A model generated the notes under the pieces. It searched no databases. It was given only the letters and a program-made list of their open reading frames with translations, and was not told where the DNA came from. Positions 46,323 to 55,908 of a stretch of DNA of 64,000 nt are shown here, in pieces. A program made the position numbers and the translations under genes. Origin of the DNA: Stratiolaelaps scimitus (taxonomy: Eukaryota; Arthropoda; Arachnida; Mesostigmata; Laelapidae); assembly GCA_019614645.1 (NCBI GenBank), contig JABWDB010000049.1, positions 2,046,001 through 2,110,000 of the forward strand, given 5' to 3'. Each line of letters starts with the position of its first letter. Positions within the stretch are counted from its first letter, which is position 1.

Positions 46323-46480
46323 ATGTATATGTGTGTGCGTGTGACCTAGCCGAATTACAAGGAGAAGGTCCGCTGATGGTCACCACTATTCCAATGAACC
46401 CGGCTCAAGTGATGCCAACGGAGTATGTACAGGAGTATACAGCTGCGAGAAGTCCCAATTACAACCACATCGGGTATTGA
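45465..46480 (+). pseudogene. Decayed coding-like sequence of unknown origin
   Basis: One plus frame is open in three blocks, 45465-45674, 45750-45962 and 45969-46217, broken by a handful of stops. A second frame continues at about 46346-46480 after a (TA)n array. G is about 21% at first and 9% at second positions in 45969-46217, and 36% against 12% in the last block, in DNA that is not GC-rich. Protein-like parts include HYDGQGNHDYSLQHEVYLNI and MVTTIPMNPAQVMPTEY. Two good acceptor-like sites (TTTTTTTCCAG ending 45543, TTATTTTTCAG ending 45749) allow a living spliced gene instead. A transposon or old viral insertion is possible; I could not identify one. Confidence 0.35.
46288..46319. repeat. 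(TA)16 array inside the coding-like sequence
   Basis: Pure TA array lying between the 46217 stop and the coding-like block at 46346-46480. It looks like a later insertion or expansion. Confidence 0.95.
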
Positions 46481-47804
46481 TTTTGCCCGTCAACCATGGT
46501 GCGCGTGTGTTTCTCACGGTTGGGAAGGTCAGTTGTAGCGGCAACCGATGGAGGTTTGGGGTGAGACAAATGCTATTTTTGTTAGTATCAGCCAATCAAT
46601 TCGTTTTCTCTCATAGACAAAAATTAGTAGTAATATAGTGCCAGTGACCTTTTAAGCGACGATTAATAGGGCGAACCAATGGGAGCTGTACACTTCGTTG
46701 GGGAGAATATTTAGATTGGCTTTATTGATATTTAATACATTTGCCAAGGCATTAATAACTTATAGTGGTGCATCAAATCGTATTTTCATCATTGGATTTG
46801 ACTCTATTCTCTAGGAGAGCTTAAAGGTTTCTTTCACGAACCTAATCTGTGTGACACGTACAGATACTATCCTTTTTCAAGTAGATGTGGTTTCGCATTC
46901 GTCATCACCTGTTTTTTCGAGCTGACCCTCAGCTGTTCCCCTATGTGACAGGCCTCAGCTCTTAACCTTTTAGGTATTACTATGAGGACCTGTCGTCATC
47001 ACCTACAAGCACAATTTCTCATTAAGTAACTCGTTAAGTGCCTCGCTAACAAAAGCGCCCTCCCCACCAGAGTTCTTTTCAAGTAATGTTTCATGTTAAG
47101 AGAATTCCGATATCATTCGCATCAGATATTCAAGTTGAAACACGAACAGACATTGCCACACATTCTAGCGCAACAAGTGAGAGCGAATGTGAACAATGAG
47201 GTGATTCCAAAATTTTGCTTAATATGTAGCTGAAAGCCAATTAGCCTGGCTTAATTATGTGTATAATCGTTAGGATTCATATAGCTCGAACGTTCTTTCA
47301 CGGCGCGGTCCATTCCCCATGAAGGGTTTCACCCTACCAAGGTCAAAGGTGCCGTTCGATCTGTTTCGGGTAAGTCCATGGATACTCATATATATTTATA
47401 TAAATGGAGTCACCAGCGGAGAGTATCCAGCTGCGATTTTTTCGCAGACTGATCATCTGACTCAACATACTCATTATCTTATAGGACCAGATACAACTTC
47501 ATTTAATTATGTTCTTCAAGATCCATTACAATAGTAAGGTTACCAACGTTTCAGAAATAATATCCCAGTTGTTGAATTGTACTAAATCGTCAAGTGATTG
47601 TACGTCTCCACATAGCTGGTGAGCTCTCTAAAGTGGCGCTATTTTTTAAAAAATCCGCCCAAATCTACCCAGATCATGAAAGATTCACACGATTAATTGA
47701 TAGTTGTTAATCTCACGAATTGAGAATAACAAAAATGTCCAAATTCATACCAGATCGAGTAATTCGGCGAAAGTAATTGCTTGCAGTGTCCTATCTCTAA
47801 GGCC

Positions 47805-47867
47805 GATATTATTATATGATATTACATGCTGATTATATTATGCTGATATTATTATATGATATTGCAT
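47805..47867 (+). repeat. Direct repeat, 23 bp at 40-bp offset
   Basis: 47805-47827 and 47845-47867 match at 22 of 23 bases (A/G difference). Confidence 0.9.
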
Positions 47868-47949
47868 ATACCGCATCTGTCAGCGTGTTTCGATAGCTGT
47901 GCTAAAAAGGTACCACTGCTTGCCAGTTAGCACAGATATCCTTGTTGAG

Positions 47950-48047
47950 TAAACGAGCACACATGTGTGTTATGTTACACTAGTTATATATATACATATA
48001 TATATATATAAAACTAGTGTAACATAACGCACATGTGTGTTCGTTTA
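47950..48047. repeat. 36-bp inverted repeat around a TA core
   Basis: Arms 47950-47985 and 48012-48047 match at 34 of 36 positions. The two exceptions would form G-U pairs in RNA of this strand, so a transcript would fold into a 36-bp stem with no broken pair. The 26-base spacer is almost pure TA. A second TA run starts directly after the right arm. Confidence 0.9.
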
Positions 48048-48277
48048 GTATATATATATATATATACATATATTAGTTACCATTATAACTATATGCACTT
48101 ACATCCAACCATTCAGTCTGGACATGATTGATTACCTGCATGGCGAACGCACGATTGCAGGTTTAACATTGAGAAAAAGCAAGATCGTACTAGCGAATAA
48201 AAAAAATCATGCACTGATATTCTACTACGCTGCAACCGCACCCAAGTTTTGGGTGTCCTTTGCTTAACAATATGGCG

Positions 48278-48280
<3 letters not shown>

Positions 48281-48312
<32 letters not shown>
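48281..48312. repeat. (TA)16 array
   Basis: Pure TA array. Confidence 0.95.
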
Positions 48313-48314
<2 letters not shown>

Positions 48315-49026
48315 GAAGCAGCAGCGTCAAGGCAAACGCAATCTACCTGTGTTAGCAGCATGTGTTTGCTTATCCCAATCTGCGCATCGAACTAAGATGA
48401 CTTCAATCCGAATCGGCATCAACAACGGTTAGATATATGTAGCTGACTGCTACAGACAAAAAATGCTCCGTTTCCGCTCCGCTTTCAGGCCGCAACACAA
48501 GAGTGAGCAGAGGTAATAGGCGACCCGCCTGGCCGGCCACGGCCTGCCCGTCTATGTAGTTCATCCCTTTGTAAACTGTGTGTTTCCTTGAATTCTCACA
48601 ATCGAAAGGACATCCCGTGTCAGCTAGCGAGCGCTATTCTACTCTCTTGTGACATGTTTTCGTCGGTTCGTTCCAACCTCGTTGTACCGTTCAATCGAGA
48701 GGGATTTGTGCGGCAACAGGGGTGGCCAACGCCAGCAAGCAGCACCAGGGCGAGCGAGCAAGGAACAACGGACGTCTTTTCGGAAAATGCCTTCCTCGCT
48801 GCTGTTTCGGGGGGGAATCGTGTCCTAGGCGTATAAACATTTGGACATGTTATATAAACTCTCAAGCGATATTGACTGCACTGTTCGATGGCGGTAACGA
48901 ACGTCACTAACGCGCATACGTGAGGAGTCGAGAATTTATTGGGCCACTTTAGACGCGGTCGCAAATAACGGAAATTGTATGAACCTATATAAATATAGAT
49001 AAATATGGATGACGTATAACGCTGAT

Positions 49027-49332
49027 CTAAATATAGATGGCGCGTATAAATATAATAAATCTAGTGAATCGCGCTAGCCGACAATATGAGGAAGGAAGAA
49101 CACAGAAGCGCCCCGTGAGAGTTATGTCTACAGTGTTACACTTCGCGATAATAACATTAACATATCTTAATTCGGGTAGGAGCGAATATATGAATTGATG
49201 AAGATATCGACTTCCATCGAGATGTGCGTCCTCGAGAATTGATGGCCGATGATAACTAGCCCGGATGGTATCATATATTTCTGGCGCACATGCACCCTGG
49301 TCCGCCTCGATGGCCTCCTGCATTGTACCCAT
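49027..49332 (-). CDS. Short coding-like ORF, 101 aa, unrecognised
   Basis: ATGs at 49332 and, in better context (A at -3), at 49323 start a 101-codon frame. Over the first 80 codons G is about 31% at position 1 and 20% at position 2, in DNA of average GC. The peptide starts MGTMQEAIEADQGACAPEIY and reads as ordinary soluble protein until about residue 80, then turns Phe/Ile-rich. No splice sites or poly(A) signal were assigned. It may be a fragment of a transposon or other decayed gene. Confidence 0.2.
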   Translation of the reverse strand: MGTMQEAIEADQGACAPEIYDTIRASYHRPSILEDAHLDGSRYLHQFIYSLLPELRYVNVIIAKCNTVDITLTGRFCVLPSSYCRLARFTRFIIFIRAIYI

Positions 49333-50844
49333 CTATACTCGACATTATCTTGACATTATCGAACGAAAACGATTCCACTTGATCTAAAATTAGGCTGCAC
49401 AATAGAAAGCGGTGAAATGGCATAACTGTTCAAGTATCAACTATATTATATAAATATGTATAAGTTGCATAACAACGTCGTAGATGTTTCTCTTGTTTTT
49501 CCTATTTAAGTTCTTAAACAGTGCAAGAAAACTCCTCTCGAACTGCGAATCAATACAACTGTATTTTTATAAGGCAGTCGCGGCTGTGTCCACCTTCGCT
49601 CGTTGTTTTTTGCCTATTGGTCTAAATGCATAATGATATTTATTGAGCAGCATGTAAGCCAGTCAATATAAATGAATAGCTTCCATAACATCCGATGACA
49701 TCTGACAGACAATACAAGGGGATTAGCAGTAATAAGCCCCTTTGACGTCAGGCAGCGGTCTTTTTTCTTAATTGCTTTTAGTCTGCGAATGTTTAGCTTG
49801 ATTTTCTTTAAAAAACAGGTTAATACGACCCAGCTCATAAGGAAATACTGAGCTTCAAGCTTCGATTAAACAAACAACAACGCCGATCGCAACGGAAGTA
49901 CCGGAAAGCACCATATCATAATTTCTGCTAGAGAAACGCATTGCCAATTTTTCAGTTAGCCTGCACAGGGTCACACTAGACAGAAGGGTTAACACATCTA
50001 TCATCTGGATGTTGCACTCAATTTTACGTATTGGATTATAATAAAGTACTTAGCGGCCTATTTATTCAATTTACTAAAATTCATCCGCTTTTACAAGTAT
50101 GTCGTGGTACCGAGGAAGTAGCTCGGCATCACGACATATATAATTATGCCTGCGTGTTGATTGAGCTTTTTGATAGCTTGTGCGAACGTGCCATAGACAC
50201 GCTTGCTCCTAGATATATATATATATATATATATATTTATTCGAGCCAGTTGTCGCTCGCGTGGGGATGAGGAGACGCCGGGCGGGGAAGTTGCCGGTGA
50301 TAAATACACTTGTTTAATTGTTGTTGCCACCACGGCGTATAGGGGAAATATACCTGGATAGTGGAAAGGGAATCTGACAACCTATTATTGAGACAACCTG
50401 CTGGACAACCATAATAACTAGCTGGCATACAACGAACTAGTTTATGGTTATTCTGCTGCTGCATGGCGTCTCACATCTGGTCACCAGTACGCAGTGGTCA
50501 GTATTTGAAGTTACAATTACAGACCATAAGATATGAGATCATCATCACCTCATTCCTCCAGATTGGGTGGTATGGGTAAACGCTCATGTACAATAGCTGC
50601 AAACGGTACCGAACATCATAAACGTCCCCAAAAGCGTTACGATATCAGCCGAATATCACGGGTAAGGTATATCGGGCTGCCCCGAATATTTCGCGGTTAG
50701 AGAAACAGGATGCGATCATAAAATTCACTCGGTGACTTGATCCGCTAAATCCTGGCGCGAAACTAGTATCAAGCAGTAGCGGTGGGCCGCGACACTGTCA
50801 ACTTTAAATTGTTTCACATAAATAACATTGAACATGACGGTGCG

Positions 50845-50866
50845 GAGAGAGAGAGAGAGAGAGAGA
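50845..50866 (+). repeat. (GA)11 microsatellite
   Basis: Pure GA array. Confidence 0.95.
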
Positions 50867-51089
50867 AATTGGTGCTAACGTCATTGACTAGCTGGTCCGG
50901 GGATTAAGTCGAAAATTAATGTTAATTACATTGCTCGCAAAAAGTAGATAGATCTCTGTGGACAACTCATAAATTACTTTAACTCTAGTTTGAAGCTCAC
51001 AGTGAGGGGACGCGGTAAGGATGACCCAAAGGTGGAGCGATGTGACAACGAGCCCGGTCCTGTGCGAGGTATAGCAGAGGAGGATTAAG

Positions 51090-51093
<4 letters not shown>

Positions 51094-51123
<30 letters not shown>
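51094..51123. repeat. (TA)15 array
   Basis: Pure TA array. Confidence 0.95.
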
Positions 51124-51126
<3 letters not shown>

Positions 51127-54100
51127 TTGGCAGTGACATATTAAACAAAGGTCTCTCCGCAACGGACGATGGAAGGGGTGGACGTTTCCAGCAACCCGTG
51201 GCAACACGCTGTTATCCTGTCGTACGTAACGCCAAAAACATTGCTCATCTTTGATTCTGGACATTCATGTTGTGAACTGTGTACGTGTACTATAATAGCA
51301 TAAGAGTGGTCGACGATTAGCGTACCTGACGCTGAAACAAATGTATCACCGCTCACGTGCAACATGCCATATTTTGCAACAGAAGAAACACCGGTTTTTT
51401 TGTAATTAAACCAACTTATCTGTGAAGGTCAGCAAGAACACACGTGTTTGTATGGGTGGCCGATCAATTAGATAAAGCTATATCCCATTCTTGATCTGCC
51501 CAATCGATTACCATACAATTTATGATAAATGGGCAATTGCTTAAATTGCACACATGCGTACCTTTACGCACCCACATATCTGTAATTCGAACGTACTCAA
51601 TACGGCCGGACATGCATGCTCGTCTCGATTTTATCTATTATTTGCGTTATTCACCATTGTTACATCGGTGACGTCGCCCGGTTACCGATACAATCAAGCG
51701 ATGTATCCTAGAAAATATTGCCAGTCGGTTTGGCTGACTACCTGTCCCTCCGTGTTTGTTCACACGCTTCTGCCGGAGCGCGTCGTCCGATGGGCTAGGT
51801 TGTGTCGACCCCTCACCCTTTGCCCAACAAGCCTGCCCGCATTTACCATATAGCCAACGGTCGAACATATCTAGATGGGAGATCGGCTGATATGAGAATT
51901 GATGAATGGATTAGTATAGTAGATAGCAACGAGGATGCGTTGGTGCCTTATATTGATTGCTCGACATCGCAGCTCACTTTGGTCGGCTACGACACACGAC
52001 GGTCTGAGACAAATCTCAGTGGCTCCTTCGCCTGTGCCGTTCGGGAATCCGGTCTAAGAACCGGACAACCGAACGGGCGGCGAACTGATAATCGTCCCTG
52101 ACGTCTCACACGCTTGCTGTGAATGCACACAAATGTAGGCGTCTCACCTACGTACGGCGGGTGAATAGCTGAGCCCTATGTATTCTTAACAGGAGCTTCC
52201 ATTCTATCGAACGACGGAACGAGCTCATGGAATGAAATTCACGGGACAGCATTGCATAAGTTGGCGAACCCGCCCATTCACAGATCAAGTCCCAGAGGAG
52301 TGCCGTCGAGTTCAATGGGCCCTGAGTGAGCCTCCGCGTCCATAACCTTCCGCGCGCCCTAAGGTACCGTGGCAAGGGAGGCTGACGAACGGGCTGGTTT
52401 ATCATAGAAAAGAACCGCGGCTATGTTCAATGTTGAAATGTACGAAGGACGGCGGGCGGGCGGGCGGCCGGTAGCCAGTCGCTCGGGGTCATCCGCAGCT
52501 AACCACGAAAGGAGACAGCTTGAATCCATTTTGTATGCTTTACGGCACGTGTACGTAATAAACACGCGCAGATAGCTGCTGTAGATTTTACCCACCTTGC
52601 GAACGGACATGTGTCAATCCATTTCGTCTATGCAGCCTTATAGATGTCTTGTAAACTACGCGGAGATAACAAACGGATGCTCATTCGAATGGGCGATGAC
52701 AGGAGGTGCGCTACCATTAATCAGATGCGTTGTATGGTTAGTTTCAATGTGTGCGACTCTTGTTGGGTCAACGATGCGGAACTCTCGAATCAGTCACATA
52801 TCCTTAGTGCCCCAAAGAGACTTGAACACAGGGCAAGTATTGATCTTGTAGACCTCTTAGCTTATCTCAAAATCTGATTTAAGATTACATAAACGAAAAG
52901 TCCATGTGTCGCTGACTATATGAGGACAATGAACATTCAGGCAACGTGTTCCCATTGCCGGGGCCATGGATCATTGCTGCCTTATCATCTCCATTCGCCT
53001 GCTGGCTTTCTGTGCTCGACGGCATTTCAGTTTCGTGTCGACATAAAACAATGCATCGTCGTTTACGCTAGACGCCTGTCATTCCCTGTTATTGATTGTA
53101 TATCAGACTTGTACCTCTGTATGTTTGCCAATGTACATCGGGTTCCTGATGGACGTTCACGGGGATAGGCGTCCACTACGCACGAAACAAGACGGCGCAA
53201 AACGACTCGAGGGTGAAGGAACAGCCGGGCCAGCCAGGTACCGCTAAATCGGCTCGCTGCTTTGCTGTCTTGGAGATGGCCGCAAGCGGGTGGGTCGACC
53301 GGTGCCTGGGCGAATTTTGATAGCTTTAGCCGCCAGGGGTCGCCTCTGTGCTTGATAGCGTATCGGGGTATTACCCCTCGACACTCGTCGGACCCTCCCG
53401 TTCACACCCTATCCCGCATGAGCCCCACAATCCAGGCGAAACAAGTCGGTGGATAACAATTACTCGAGGGACTGTATCTGGCGATCTGAGTAGCCTTCAA
53501 GGGGATTTTACGCATTCCTCTCACTTATTTAGTGGTTTCTCTCAGATGGGGGAGGCGGTAACCCCCCCTGTCAAATACTTGAATTGTATGCTCCCTTTGA
53601 CGTGTATGTTTGTCGTGCACAACCATGTATTATATAACTCGCTCGGGACAAATTGGAAGCGCATGTCGATACCCGCAGAACGTACAACGTGGTATCTAGC
53701 CATCCATTATATATAACAATGACGGAAAGCCATTCAAGCTTCTCCAAGTTGTGCTGTTTTGTGGGAAATTATCGCTAATGGACTAATACCGACTTCGACC
53801 ACGAGTCAAGTGTCGCTGCGGTTTAGACCCATGTCTTCTCTACTATGATGCTATGAATGTTTTCTTCATGGCCCAATGGAGCCATAAGTGTGTTACGATA
53901 GTACTTTGCGCTTTTGTTAGTAAGGTATTGCGCACGAGCGCTAACGTCCCTGCCGTTAATCAGACAATAATAACTAGTTTACCGTTGGTGACAACCCACC
54001 AGCTCGGTGGGAAGAAGACTCGGGCGTGGAGAGAGGTTTTGTATAAAAAATCAACCGCTTTGCACGTATATAGTAGGTGCTCGTTTCAGTGGCACATACG

Positions 54101-54753
54101 ACAAGCCGACCCATCAAAAACCTGTGCTGATAGCAGTGCAATGCTGTACACCGCCTGGCAAGAGCGAGATGATGTCGACAAAAAGGAAGCGGGCATGTGG
54201 CGCTCCCTCCATGTCTCAGGAGCAATACGGACCCTATCCGGTGCCTCTCTCACTTGGGAGAGAAACTCCTGCCTCTGTTTCGAGCCGCGCGGAGAAGGCG
54301 AGCGAGCAGGCAAGCTCACCCTATAAAAACCAAATCGCTGGCTACAGCGCGCTGCGGTTAGAGTTCATTCTACGCAGTTGCGCGAGGGGGCATCCGAATA
54401 CGAAGCACAGAGCTGTCGTACAAGAAGCAAAAACAAGGAGTTAAGAGTGTCTAATGGCGTGTATAAACCCGAAGAGGTTAAGGATGTCCAATGATGTTGA
54501 GGCAACTCAAGATAAAGATAGTCTCGAGAGCAATTACGGCTACTGAATCATGTGCGACAAACCGTTCATGTCCACAGCTAACACGGGCACGATAATATTT
54601 AGAAACATGACAATATAAAATCTGTCTGTATCATCATCATACCAGAGAGATTTCTCCCAGCTGTTTGTTAGCTGAATCCCTCATAGCTTGCTGTGAAGGT
54701 ACGACAGCCATTTTGGCTGATGTTTATTCATGCGGATAATTTAGAATGTATAT

Positions 54754-54759
54754 TTTATT
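54754..54759 (-). terminator. AATAAA poly(A) signal candidate
   Basis: AATAAA on the minus strand about 80 bases after the stop at 54840. A second AATAAA lies at 54723-54728. Two hexamers at this distance fit the 3' end of the candidate exon 54840-55217. Confidence 0.4.
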
Positions 54760-54839
54760 CCACCGGCAGCGTGTATCGGTGGCAGATGCAGCTCTGTTCG
54801 GAGCTCAAACAGGTCGACTTTCGAACACTCGCTGTCTAA

Positions 54840-55217
54840 CTAATAAATGCCCGTCCTCGCGGCCCAATCTCCTGAACACCTCATGAAAATTGATAAATTC
54901 TCTCGAATGAAACTGTTTCGATGGCAGTCGTTTCGAAATCGGATCAATGCCCATATGTTGGCCGGTACGACGCTTATATCGCCGATTTTCCTCCTCCTCC
55001 TGCTGATGCTGCTGCTGCTGTTATTGTTGTTGCTGCTGCTGCTTTTGTTATTGTTTCGCTCGATCTGATAGCAGTTGTCGGCGTCGTCGGATTCTAGGGT
55101 TTCTTCGCCCGGGGCCAGCTTAGCCTCGCGCCCCTTGAGGCGGCGCTGGTGGGTGTTCATTTCGTTTAGTAAGTAGAAGGGAGGAGTTGAGGCTGTACCG
55201 CCCCGCTCAGCGATCCA
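54840..55217 (-). CDS. Candidate terminal exon, 125 aa, unrecognised
   Basis: On the minus strand GTGGCCTCTCTTCCCCAG ends at 55218 and the exon opens TGG ATC GCT in phase. The frame is open for 125 codons to TAG. An internal ATG at 55160 has G at -3 and could also be the start. The protein is polar and plausible (MNTHQRRLKGREAKLAPGEE, then acidic LESDDADNCYQIERNN). A Ser/Asn run from AGC/AAC repeats and a basic RRRRK stretch follow, then an ordinary tail. Two AATAAA signals follow the stop. This is the best 3'-end arrangement in the window. The plus frame over the same DNA is open further right, but it lacks a terminator. No domain recognised; upstream exons not found. Confidence 0.45.
   Translation of the reverse strand, partial: WIAERGGTASTPPFYLLNEMNTHQRRLKGREAKLAPGEETLESDDADNCYQIERNNNKSSSSNNNNSSSSISRRRRKIGDISVVPANIWALIRFRNDCHRNSFIRENLSIFMRCSGDWAARTGIY
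55003..55058 (+). repeat. CTG/TTG/TTA triplet tract
   Basis: Imperfect CTG and TTG units; it is the source of the Ser/Asn run in the minus-strand frame. Confidence 0.9.
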
Positions 55218-55459
55218 CTGGGGAAGAGAGGCCACGTTGTTGGGCGGCAGCAGAGGGAAACAGCACGGAGGACCCCGGTGGTTGGAATTTATCCAGCCTC
55301 AGTCGAACGAAGATACGCCGCACAAGAAAAGTAAGTCGGTGATTTTTCCATTTGCCCCTTTCGCGTCGAGCGAATACCAAATGGGTTGGTTGCTCGTGCT
55401 GCCCGATCGGCCGTTCGGCAGGAGTTGAGTTGAGTTGAAGGGCACACAGACTTTCCCTG

Positions 55460-55482
55460 CTCCTCCTCCTCCTCCTCCTCCT
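55460..55482 (+). repeat. (CTC)n triplet array
   Basis: About seven CTC/CCT units. Confidence 0.95.
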
Positions 55483-55841
55483 TGTTCCACATCCCCCTAT
55501 CCTCGCCGCCTTCTTCGCCCTGAGTGTGTCGACTTGGTCGGCTACACCTCCAGGCAGTTCGACCCTTTGTACGCTTGCTCCCGACATTCCCTCGTCACGG
55601 GTGCCAGGGAGCGCTGTGGAGAGACCACCCTAAGCCAGCGGTGGTACCCAACCACCGACCCAATGTGCTCCTTCAGTGCTACATAGTCCCACCACAGATA
55701 TCTCTCTCTCTCTCTCTCTCTGTCTCTCGGTGCCCTTCTACACGTCCAGGCAATTCTACCTCAGGGGTCGGTGTCCTCGCAGTATTACAGATCTCAGCCT
55801 AAATCTTTCTTTCTCTCTGTCTTCCTCTCTTACATTCTCAG

Positions 55842-55908
55842 ATGTGGGGTTTCATCTGAGCACAACTCAACCGTTGCAGTAGCAGCAGTACAGACAGGAA
55901 CAGCCTGA
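55842..55908 (+). other. Possible non-coding internal exon
   Basis: A long pyrimidine tract ends in TTACATTCTCAG at 55841, and 67 bases later comes GTGAGTGT, a good donor (GT at 55909). All three frames between contain a stop, the best only as its final codon. If spliced, it would be an untranslated exon or part of a non-coding RNA. Confidence 0.25.

Larger units (their letters stand above)
46481..49026. other. AT-rich stretch with hairpin and TA arrays
   Basis: A short plus frame at 47319-47534 has a protein-like second half (GVTSGEYPAAIFSQTDHL) behind a small TA run. It may be another piece of the decayed sequence at 45.5 kb. A 40-bp-period duplication (47805-47867), a long inverted repeat (47950-48047) and (TA)n at 48281-48312 follow. 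Confidence 0.35.
49333..54753. other. AT-rich stretch with scattered coding-like fragments
   Basis: TA arrays at 50213-50236 and 51094-51123, (GA)n at 50845-50866 and a (GGGC)n tract near 52452-52468. Several short frames look protein-like but are disconnected and on both strands: minus 51141-51365 (G about 32% at position 1, 19% at position 2), plus 51802-52101, plus 52597-52877 in two frames, plus 53348-53716 and plus 53853-54444. None has splice or start support good enough to call a gene. Confidence 0.35.
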
